Shown one piece after another: positions 1 through 6,365 of a stretch of DNA of 64,000 nucleotides. The notes under the pieces are model-generated. The model was not told where the DNA came from. It searched no databases and saw only the letters and a program-made list of their open reading frames with translations. The position numbers were made by a program, and so were the translations under genes. Every line of letters starts with the position of its first letter. The first letter of the stretch is position 1. Source of the DNA: Methylovulum sp. (GTDB lineage Bacteria > Pseudomonadota > Gammaproteobacteria > Methylococcales > Methylomonadaceae); the NCBI RefSeq assembly GCF_028687615.1, contig NZ_JAQTZU010000003.1, forward strand, positions 62,001-126,000, given 5' to 3'.

Positions 1-1231
1 TCAGTGTTCTAGCATTGGCGGCGCGTAACGGCACGATGGTGTACAGATTGGTCACGTCCCAGCCTTCTTTCAGCATATTGACGTGGATCACCACTTCGGT
101 CGGCTCATCATGGCTTTCCACCGCCAACAAGCGGCTGATCATTTCTTCCTCGGCAGCACCGGATTTGCTGCTGTCCACCTGAATAATCTTGCCTTGATAA
201 CGGCCTGCAAAAAACGCCGCTGATTCCATCAAGGTAAGCAACTGCGCCGCGTGGGTGGTGTCCCTGGCAATCACCAACATAAACGGCTTAACGACCACCA
301 CATCATTTTCGTGGGCATAGGTCAACAACTCTACCTTAGTGGCTTCATGCAGACGAATGCCGTCCTGTAATTTAATAAGCTCTATTTCTTCCTTGGTATG
401 TTGTGACGCATCAAAATTACGTTGCGTGACCACAGCGGGTTCTTTGACAAAACCATCATCCATCGCCCGCGCCAACGGATAATCGACCACCACATTCTTA
501 AACGGCACCGTGCCTTTGCCGCTTTCGGTAAACGGTGTCGCCGTCAATTCCAGACCCAGCAACGGATTCAATTCATTTAACGCCCGTACCCCCGCATCGG
601 CGCGGTAACGGTGCGATTCATCCATCAACAACACCAAATCCGGTAATTGCGCCAAATAGTTGAAATAACTGTCACCCAAATATTCTGACAAACGTTTAAT
701 CCGTGGTGACTTGCCGCCGCGCACTTCGGAATTGATTTTGGAAATATTGAAGATATTAATGGAAACGCTGGAAAACAAACTGCCCGCATGACGGCCTTTC
801 ACTTCGTAATCATCACCAGTAATAATCATCGGCGAATTGATGGCAAACTCGGAAATCCCTTTAAACACATATTTCGGCGTATTAGGCGTAAAGTCGGCAA
901 TCAGCTTGTTATAAATCGTCAAGTTAGGAGCCAACACAAAAAAATTGTTAATGCCATGCGCCAAATGCAAATAACTGACAAACGCACCCATCAATCGGGT
1001 TTTACCAACGCCCGTTGCTAAAGCAAAACACAAGGACGGGAATTCGCGTTCAAAATCCGACAGCTTAGGAAACTCAGCCTTTAAGGTTTCCAATAGCATG
1101 GGTACATCACGTTTGGGATTGAGCATGTCCGGCGTTGCCGCAATCGCAGCCGCCAAGGCTTCCAGCGATTCCCGTTGCGGTGCGCGTAACGAAAGCCGTC
1201 CGGCGACATGATGTAAGGCTTTTAGAGTCAT
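1..1231 (-). CDS. res: Type III restriction endonuclease subunit Res (N-terminal ~410 residues, runs off window)
   Basis: Reverse-strand translation from the ATG at 1229-1231 is open to the window edge, so the C-terminal nuclease part is missing. It begins MTLKALHHVAGRLSLRAPQR and carries a Walker A motif (ATGVGKTR, about residues 72-79), a DEAD-like Walker B/motif II (LLMDESHRYRAD), motif III (LTATPF) and a motif V/VI-like stretch (EGWDVTNLY) close to the edge. This is the superfamily-2 translocase layout of type III Res proteins, which cut DNA with the partner Mod. AGGA about 6 bases upstream of the ATG supports the start. The Mod gene lies 1.3 kb upstream in the same direction, separated by toxin-antitoxin-like genes and a DUF559 cassette. 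Family assignment is strong; activity cannot be judged from this part. Confidence 0.88.
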   Translation of the reverse strand, partial: MTLKALHHVAGRLSLRAPQRESLEALAAAIAATPDMLNPKRDVPMLLETLKAEFPKLSDFEREFPSLCFALATGVGKTRLMGAFVSYLHLAHGINNFFVLAPNLTIYNKLIADFTPNTPKYVFKGISEFAINSPMIITGDDYEVKGRHAGSLFSSVSINIFNISKINSEVRGGKSPRIKRLSEYLGDSYFNYLAQLPDLVLLMDESHRYRADAGVRALNELNPLLGLELTATPFTESGKGTVPFKNVVVDYPLARAMDDGFVKEPAVVTQRNFDASQHTKEEIELIKLQDGIRLHEATKVELLTYAHENDVVVVKPFMLVIARDTTHAAQLLTLMESAAFFAGRYQGKIIQVDSSKSGAAEEEMISRLLAVESHDEPTEVVIHVNMLKEGWDVTNLYTIVPLRAANARTL

Positions 1232-1264
1232 GCGTGTTCCTGTTGCGTAAGTCCACAAGTCAAG

Positions 1265-1306
1265 AAAAGCCCTCTCCAGCGGGAGAGGGTTGGGTGAGGG
1301 GAAATT
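1265..1306. repeat. Inverted repeat, left copy, flanking DUF559 gene
   Basis: A 42-bp sequence with its own small hairpin (CCCTCTCC..GGGAGAGGG) followed by TTGGGTGAGGGG. The reverse complement of 1668-1709 matches it except for a few bases in the hairpin loop and one at the end. The two copies bracket the DUF559 gene exactly. Related GGGAGAGGGG palindromes occur inside the Mod gene at 4120-4253. Confidence 0.85.
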
Positions 1307-1664
1307 AACATAATGAATTCTTTTTACTCATAATTTCCAAAATAACTTGATGAATGGCTTCTAAAACACCATCGCCATTACCGATAACATCATTATTCCA
1401 GAAGCGAATAATTCTAAACCCGCGCTGTTCAAGACATGCTCTACGCTGCTCATCATAATCAGCTTGCTCAATATGCTGCGAACCGTCAAGTTCAATAATC
1501 AACTTTAATTCCAAACAAACAAAATCGACAATATAACGATCAATAGGAAATTGCCGACGAAATTTGAGGTTTAAAAGCTGTCTATTTTTAATTTTTTGCC
1601 ATAGCCAGCGCTCAACATCGGTTTGATTTTTTCTTAACGATCGGGCGTTTTCAGTGAGAGTCAT
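1305..1664 (-). CDS. DUF559 family endonuclease-like protein
   Basis: This 119-residue protein has the DUF559 pattern: an N-terminal ARSLRKNQTDVERWLW segment, a core FRRQFPIDRYIVDFVC followed by LIIELDGSQH, and a C-terminal RGFRIIRFWNNDV. DUF559 proteins share the very-short-patch-repair (Vsr)-like nuclease fold; the D of YIVDFVC, the E and D of IELDG and the following H are the likely metal-binding residues. Its role in cells is not established. The gene sits between 42-bp inverted repeats, inside the defence operon and downstream of a toxin gene that is cut off at the repeat. It therefore looks like a small mobile cassette rather than a restriction gene of the operon. Family call is confident; function is not. 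Confidence 0.85.
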   Translation of the reverse strand: MTLTENARSLRKNQTDVERWLWQKIKNRQLLNLKFRRQFPIDRYIVDFVCLELKLIIELDGSQHIEQADYDEQRRACLEQRGFRIIRFWNNDVIGNGDGVLEAIHQVILEIMSKKNSLC

Positions 1665-1667
1665 TTT

Positions 1668-1709
1668 ATTTTCCCCTCACCCAACCCTCTCCCTTTGGAG
1701 AGGGCTTTT
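1668..1709. repeat. Inverted repeat, right copy, flanking DUF559 gene
   Basis: Inverted partner of 1265-1306. It lies between the DUF559 start codon (1664) and the broken DUF3368 gene, whose last in-frame codons are read from this repeat. No convincing target duplication is seen outside the pair. Confidence 0.85.
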
Positions 1710-1775
1710 TATATCCAGCGCATCAATATTATCCAAGAGAATCAGGCAACTGGTGTTGGAAATGATTTTAGGCAT
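1677..1775 (-). pseudogene. DUF3368 (PIN-domain) toxin remnant, truncated by repeat
   Basis: The ATG at 1773-1775 overlaps the stop of the UPF0175 gene (ATGCCTAA). The frame reads MPKIISNTSCLILLDNIDAL, which matches the start of DUF3368 proteins: a hydrophobic strand, then an acidic-type motif (NTS in place of the more usual DTS), then LxxLDxIxxLD. After about 22 residues it enters the inverted repeat and stops at 1677, so only 32 codons remain of a protein normally about 150 residues long. UPF0175 plus DUF3368 is a standard type II toxin-antitoxin arrangement, so this is the toxin half cut off by the DUF559 cassette. The remainder of the gene is not found on the other side. Confidence 0.7.
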
Positions 1776-1995
1776 TGTCAAAATCCAGCTTAATATCATC
1801 AGCAGGGTAATTAAGCACCGAAACCTGATATTGCCCTAATAACTCCATAAACGTCCGTTTGGAAAGTTGAGCCATTTGCGCCGCTTGCCCAACAGAAAGG
1901 ATGCCTTTTTCATACAGTCGGCTGGCAAGCAACAGGTGAATTTCCCGCGCGTCTATAGTGATGGTATCGGGTAATTGTATTTGTAGGGTTTGCAT
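1768..1995 (-). CDS. UPF0175 family protein, antitoxin-like
   Basis: This 75-residue protein fits UPF0175: an N-terminal strand (LQIQLPDTI), a central helix-turn-helix-like stretch (LSVGQAAQMAQLSKRTFMEL) and an acidic C-terminus (DDIKLDFDNA). Family members are predicted DNA-binding antitoxins of DUF3368 PIN toxins. The toxin gene follows with an 8-base overlap but is truncated, so this is probably an orphan antitoxin. It lies 71 bp downstream of the DUF2283 gene in the defence operon. Confidence 0.8.
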   Translation of the reverse strand: MQTLQIQLPDTITIDAREIHLLLASRLYEKGILSVGQAAQMAQLSKRTFMELLGQYQVSVLNYPADDIKLDFDNA

Positions 1996-2066
1996 GAGTT
2001 TTCCTCAATTAAAACGTGCTGAAATCAGGGCAATAATTTTCAACATGATATTTAGAAAATTGCCAT

Positions 2067-2300
2067 TTAAAGTAGGGAGTGTGAAATATCAGCCTTTTTC
2101 CGATTGGCCTGAAACTGAAAATCCAGTAAATCCACCGGACGTAGCCGCTTGGTTAAATGCAACACTTCCAAGCCTATAATTTCACCCGCCGCGTCATAAT
2201 CGACAATAACGCCGGGAGCCACTTCCTCTGATTCGACCACGCTATCATTCACTAACTGCAAATGTAATGCGTCAGCGACTTCGTCTACACTTAATTTCAT
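2067..2300 (-). CDS. DUF2283 domain protein, putative antitoxin partner
   Basis: This 77-residue protein has the DUF2283 pattern: MKLSVDEVADALHLQL, then an acidic segment, then APGVIVDYDAAGEIIGLEVL. The start ATG overlaps the stop of the DUF4258 gene by 4 bases (ATGA). DUF2283 and DUF4258 genes commonly occur as a small pair considered a putative toxin-antitoxin module. The C-terminal tail after LDFQFQANRKK is not conserved in the family as I know it. Confidence 0.78.
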   Translation of the reverse strand: MKLSVDEVADALHLQLVNDSVVESEEVAPGVIVDYDAAGEIIGLEVLHLTKRLRPVDLLDFQFQANRKKADISHSLL

Positions 2301-2554
2301 ATCAGACCTCTCAAACTGCGATCAAAAAATACGGTGATAATGCGGGGCGGTTTGACGTTTTCATTCAGAACAACGCGCAACACCCGACCATCAAACTCAT
2401 CGACTCTAAACAAATAATGCACCAGACTGGGATCAACCCTATCCTGTTCGACACGATGCGGCGCAACAATAGCCTGTTCCAGCCATTCCAGACGGATATT
2501 GCCGCGTTTTTTCAAACTTTCTTTGGCGTGTTCGGTTAATTCGTAATCCATCAC
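2297..2554 (-). CDS. DUF4258 domain protein, putative toxin
   Basis: This 85-residue protein shows the DUF4258 core: LTEHAKESLKKRGNIRLEWL near the N-terminus (HA..R..RGI-type motif) and LRVVLNENVKPPRIITVFFD near the C-terminus, a RelE-like small fold. It overlaps the Mod stop by 4 bases (ATGA) upstream and the DUF2283 start by 4 bases downstream, so it is translationally coupled inside the restriction-modification operon. Toxin activity is inferred from family context only. Confidence 0.78.
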   Translation of the reverse strand: MMDYELTEHAKESLKKRGNIRLEWLEQAIVAPHRVEQDRVDPSLVHYLFRVDEFDGRVLRVVLNENVKPPRIITVFFDRSLRGLI

Positions 2555-4371
2555 GCTTCTCCAAAGAGATCATCTTGCGCGATGTTTACTAGCTTAACAC
2601 TGGCTTTCTTAGGTTTTTCGGCTTCTGGCTTTGGTTGCGCCATCGGCAAATTCGCCACATTCAAGCTGTAATCATCATGCGCCCATTCGCAACGCGACAA
2701 CACCATCTTGGGGATTTTCTTTAAGGTGAGATTGGGAAACGCATCGGTTTTGCCGCGAAACGCCGCGCAACAAACCAGCAACGAACGGTCGCCGCCGACT
2801 TCTTCAGACAATTCCTGCAATTGCTGGTGCGACAGGTTTTGCGTGGTGACGTAGATAAAATCCTGCTCCGACGAATAGCCATGATTCCACCATTGCGTAT
2901 CGGACGGCGCATAACTAAAGCCTTCCAGCTTACATAAGGCTTCCGCCAGCATTGCCGGATTATAGTTTTTATTGACCACCCAATTACCCCAGCGGTCTTG
3001 TTCCAGTAAGGACGGCGCGAGGCTGTAATAGCGGAAACCGCCGCCGCCCTGCCAGTTGACCGCTTTGCTGATGCCGCCGGGGTCTTCGCCGGCTATGACT
3101 TTTTTCAGGCGCGGGATAATGTGGGTGTGGCAATGCTCGCCCAGTTCGATCATGATCCAGCGGCGGCCCATTTTGTGCGCGACCGCGCCAGTGGTGCCGG
3201 AGCCTGCGAAGGAGTCTAGGACTAGGTCGTTGGGGTTGGTGGCAAGTTCAAGAATTCGCTTCAAGAGTTTTTCAGGCTTAGGCGTAGAAAAAACTTCTTC
3301 TCCATTAAATACAAGAGCTTCTTTCTTAGCTTCTTGATTGTCACCTACCTCAGTGCGAAACCATATTGTTTTCGCAACAATTCCATTTTGGACTTCTGTT
3401 AAAAACCGTTTCAATGCCGGAACATTATTACCGTTTTCCCCAAACCATAGGCGATTGTCATTGAGTAACTCTTGATATTTCTCAGGTGATGCCGCCCAAC
3501 AGCGTCCTTTTGCAGGCATCAGGCATCTTCCAGATGGAGTAACAATTTCATAAATATTGGACGAAACTCCTGTTTTTGCAAACTGAGCGCCACGCTGACC
3601 ACCACTTAGGCTAATTGTGAAATCGCTTGCTTTCCAAATGCCACGCGGGTCATTGTCCCTGTTTGTATAGCGGGCATCCATTTCATCTGAACGAGATAGC
3701 TTTAATGGTCTCCACAACTCTTTATTTTTTGTAAAAACAAGAATATGGTCATGACTATCTGAAAGCCAAGTTGCATTATTCTGAGGGGCATATTTTTTCT
3801 CCCAAACCACATTCGCCACAAAATTCCCCCGCCCAAACACCTCATCACACAGCACCTTCAAATAATGCGCTTCATTATCATCAATCGTGATCCACAACGA
3901 ACCGTCATCGGACAATAAAGACCGGATAATCTCCAGCCGGTCACGCATCAGCGACAGCCAGATGGAATGCTCCAAACCGTCGTCATAATGGGTAAACGCG
4001 CTGCCGGTGTTATACGGCGGGTCGATAAACACGCATTTCACCTTGCCCGCATAGTTCTGTTCCAATGCCTTCAACGCCAGCAGGTTGTCGCCGAAAATCA
4101 GTTTGTTATCGAACAAGTCCACCCTCTCCCCAACCCCTCTCCATGAGGGAGAGGGGCTTTTTGGGCTTTCCGCTTCAACAGACTGAACAGTCAAATGCTC
4201 AGCTGTCATCTTACTCCCCTCTCCCTCAGGGAGAGGGGCCGGGGGAGAGGGTGAATAACGCCTGAATTTAGCGTGATACGACAACTCAGGATTTTCCAAT
4301 AATATCCTCGGCTCCAGCTTAGGCCGCTTGTCCTTGCCTATCCAGGTCAGTTCCAGTTTGGTTTTGCTCAT
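2551..4371 (-). CDS. mod: Type III site-specific DNA-methyltransferase (Mod)
   Basis: A 606-residue N6-adenine methyltransferase of the beta class. The catalytic motif IV DPPYNTG lies at residues 117-123, before the AdoMet-binding motif (DSFAGSGTTGA) in the C-terminal half, with target recognition sequence between them. It should methylate the recognition site and direct Res. The N-terminus matches type III Mod proteins up to about residue 38 and again from VDLFDNKLIFGDNLLALKAL, but about 45 residues between are rich in Pro, Ser, Gly and Glu. That stretch is the translation of a palindromic repeat (4120-4253) inserted without breaking the frame. The gene overlaps its neighbours by ATGA on both sides. 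Confidence 0.92.
   Translation of the reverse strand: MSKTKLELTWIGKDKRPKLEPRILLENPELSYHAKFRRYSPSPPAPLPEGEGSKMTAEHLTVQSVEAESPKSPSPSWRGVGERVDLFDNKLIFGDNLLALKALEQNYAGKVKCVFIDPPYNTGSAFTHYDDGLEHSIWLSLMRDRLEIIRSLLSDDGSLWITIDDNEAHYLKVLCDEVFGRGNFVANVVWEKKYAPQNNATWLSDSHDHILVFTKNKELWRPLKLSRSDEMDARYTNRDNDPRGIWKASDFTISLSGGQRGAQFAKTGVSSNIYEIVTPSGRCLMPAKGRCWAASPEKYQELLNDNRLWFGENGNNVPALKRFLTEVQNGIVAKTIWFRTEVGDNQEAKKEALVFNGEEVFSTPKPEKLLKRILELATNPNDLVLDSFAGSGTTGAVAHKMGRRWIMIELGEHCHTHIIPRLKKVIAGEDPGGISKAVNWQGGGGFRYYSLAPSLLEQDRWGNWVVNKNYNPAMLAEALCKLEGFSYAPSDTQWWNHGYSSEQDFIYVTTQNLSHQQLQELSEEVGGDRSLLVCCAAFRGKTDAFPNLTLKKIPKMVLSRCEWAHDDYSLNVANLPMAQPKPEAEKPKKASVKLVNIAQDDLFGEA
4120..4253. repeat. Palindromic inverted-repeat element inside mod reading frame
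   Basis: The outer arms (CACCCTCTCCCC.. and ..GGGGAGAGGGTG, about 23 bp) are near-perfect reverse complements, and each arm has an inner small hairpin (CCCTCTCC/GGGAGAGGG type). The sequence family resembles the repeats around the DUF559 gene. Because the element lies within mod it is translated, giving segments such as PAPLPEGEG and SPSWRGVGER. Confidence 0.82.
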
Positions 4372-4925
4372 AAAGGTTGTTGTAGCAGTTTGCGTAAGGG
4401 AACCGGCTCGCCATTGGCGACATGTAGAATGTGCGCTTTATCTGCCCGAACATTATTGGGAGGAGTTTGCGCATAATCGGGTAACGTGGTACGTCTATTA
4501 TTGCCGCAATGAAAAATAAAATAGCGACGTTGCCAGCCTGTTGATTTGATTTGCTCAAACCGTTCCAAAACGGCCAGTAAATAATCTGTAAAGCAGTCGC
4601 CGCTAACTAACTGTGGGATATGATTGTCATCCGAAGGAATACTGGATTTTAAATCGAGAATCAATATATAGCTTTGTCCATCAAGCTGGCAAAAAATGAC
4701 GGCATCACAGGCTCTACGGGCTTTGTGCCCATCAATGAAGGCTTTGTCCGCAAAACCGATTTTATCGAATTGGATAGCCACCGCTTCATCGCTGATCCCG
4801 GATATAACTACATGATTAAGATGAGCTGTTGGATTTTCGCGAAGTGTTATCGTTTGGATTGAGCAGCTATGCTTTTTAGTATTAGATATGATTTCTTGTA
4901 GCTTTTTTATAGCGTCAACCGACAT
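4368..4925 (-). CDS. Uncharacterised protein, PD-(D/E)XK nuclease-like
   Basis: I do not recognise this 185-residue protein by family. It has a plausible PD-(D/E)XK core: Asp74 in ACDAVIF, then a hydrophobic strand ending LILDLKSS with Asp91 and Lys93, then IPQL..GDCFTDYLL, which could be the following helix. No transmembrane or signal segment is visible. It starts directly after the AAA ATPase stop (4926/4925) and overlaps the Mod start by ATGA, so it is coupled to both. A nuclease-like effector paired with the upstream ATPase is an inference; a cofactor of the helicase or of Mod is also possible. Confidence 0.55.
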   Translation of the reverse strand: MSVDAIKKLQEIISNTKKHSCSIQTITLRENPTAHLNHVVISGISDEAVAIQFDKIGFADKAFIDGHKARRACDAVIFCQLDGQSYILILDLKSSIPSDDNHIPQLVSGDCFTDYLLAVLERFEQIKSTGWQRRYFIFHCGNNRRTTLPDYAQTPPNNVRADKAHILHVANGEPVPLRKLLQQPL

Positions 4926-6332
4926 TTACGACACTCCATATAAAATAGCGTCCTGAATCTGGTTCATTGCATTGATCTCGTCATCGAAACTTTTTACTTG
5001 AATGCCGTGATGTTGCTTAACATCCCATTTTTGTAGCGTTAAACCTCTTTTCTTTTTGCCCTCTACCTCAAAAGTAGCAGTTGTGGTTGTGTACACAGCG
5101 ACATTTTCGGCTTTCAAAAAATCACCTTCCGTATAAGCCTTAAATTTCTCTCTAACTGCTGCCAAGTGCGGTTTATCGCTAGACAGCATTATCAAGGTAT
5201 TAAACTCACGAATAATATAATCGCTGTGTGTGGTTAAAAATATTTTTATGCCTGCATTGACTAATGCAGCTAAAAATCGCGCCAATCGCCGCTGGTTGGC
5301 CGGATGCAGATTGAGTTCAGGTTCGTCTATCATCAGCATATCGCCTGTTTTGGCTTCGTGATGTAGCCAAAACCATAACACCATCAACGATCTGACGGCA
5401 CTGGATGCTTCGCCTAAACCCAGTTTGAGTGTGGTTCCCTTAGGGGTGAAATAAATGGCGCCTTCCTTGGTTGCTTTGTAACTACCGCCTGCCATTTCCT
5501 TAAACGCTTTCGATAGCGCCGGGTTATTTTTCATGACCTCACTGATGCCGCGTTGCTCAAGATTCGGGATTTCTATGCTGATAAACTCGACATTATGTTC
5601 TACCGATAGCGCGTAACTACGTTTCATTAATCTGAGTAATGTTGAAAAATTAACCACTGATTTTTTGTCATTGTCCATTTCGGTTAAAACATTAACCAAT
5701 TTATTTTTTGAAAAATTCAGCTCGCCCCGAAAAATAGCCGAACCGGTTCTTTCAGCACTGGTTATGAAGACATCGGGAAAGGTTTTTCCTAAAACAATTT
5801 CTAAGATTTGCTGACGGATAAAGCTGGCTAATGAATGCACGGGAGGCAGGTCATCGCCCGGTTCAACAACAATAGCGATTTCCACAACAGTCTGTTCAGG
5901 TTGTTTTTTTATAGAAACCAGTCGTTTTCCTTTGCTGCTATTCAGCCCGTCATCAATTCCCTTGTTAATCCAATCGCTTGCAATGGGTGCTGTTAATGAA
6001 AATTTTGTATCGTTGAATCGTTCCGGCGGGGTTGCCAAAAATTCATGCAGATTTTTGGCTAAATTAGTCATTGTTTCTTGTAGAATGGCAGCCCAGTTTT
6101 CAACAATCTCTTTTTGTAAATTTATGCTGATAAAGCCTTCATTGTGAAGTTTTAGCATATCTTCCTCAGATAAATCCCATGCCAGCAATTGCTGCCACGC
6201 AACCAGTAGCGCGTAAAGCGAATTTGTCACATAGGTTTTTCCCGTGTTGTTTTCTCCACAGATAATTGTCAAATCCGCTAGTTCTACTTCGGCCTGATAT
6301 AAAGGCCCTAGTTGTTCAAATTTAAACTTCAT
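4926..6332 (-). CDS. AAA family ATPase (AAA_21/OLD-like ATP-binding protein)
   Basis: A 468-residue ATPase with an SMC/ABC-like split. The Walker A motif GENNTGKT is at residues 26-33, a long middle region carries the coiled/insert portion, and LGLGEASSAVRSL (signature-like) is followed by Walker B MLMIDEPELNLHP and the D/H-loop region FLTTHSDYIIREFN. This matches AAA_21 ATPases found in many anti-phage systems (OLD, PARIS AriA, Septu PtuA and similar). No Toprim domain is visible after the ATPase, so it is not a full OLD nuclease; the adjacent 185-residue protein may supply the effector. It lies 33 bp downstream of the helicase gene on the same strand. Confidence 0.82.
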   Translation of the reverse strand: MKFKFEQLGPLYQAEVELADLTIICGENNTGKTYVTNSLYALLVAWQQLLAWDLSEEDMLKLHNEGFISINLQKEIVENWAAILQETMTNLAKNLHEFLATPPERFNDTKFSLTAPIASDWINKGIDDGLNSSKGKRLVSIKKQPEQTVVEIAIVVEPGDDLPPVHSLASFIRQQILEIVLGKTFPDVFITSAERTGSAIFRGELNFSKNKLVNVLTEMDNDKKSVVNFSTLLRLMKRSYALSVEHNVEFISIEIPNLEQRGISEVMKNNPALSKAFKEMAGGSYKATKEGAIYFTPKGTTLKLGLGEASSAVRSLMVLWFWLHHEAKTGDMLMIDEPELNLHPANQRRLARFLAALVNAGIKIFLTTHSDYIIREFNTLIMLSSDKPHLAAVREKFKAYTEGDFLKAENVAVYTTTTATFEVEGKKKRGLTLQKWDVKQHHGIQVKSFDDEINAMNQIQDAILYGVS

Positions 6333-6365
6333 AGTTTTATGGTTTCTTAGTCAAGACGTTAAAAG

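Noticed and set aside
788-1021. 77-residue plus-strand open frame
   Set aside because: It lies opposite the res gene, whose helicase motifs are clear on the minus strand.
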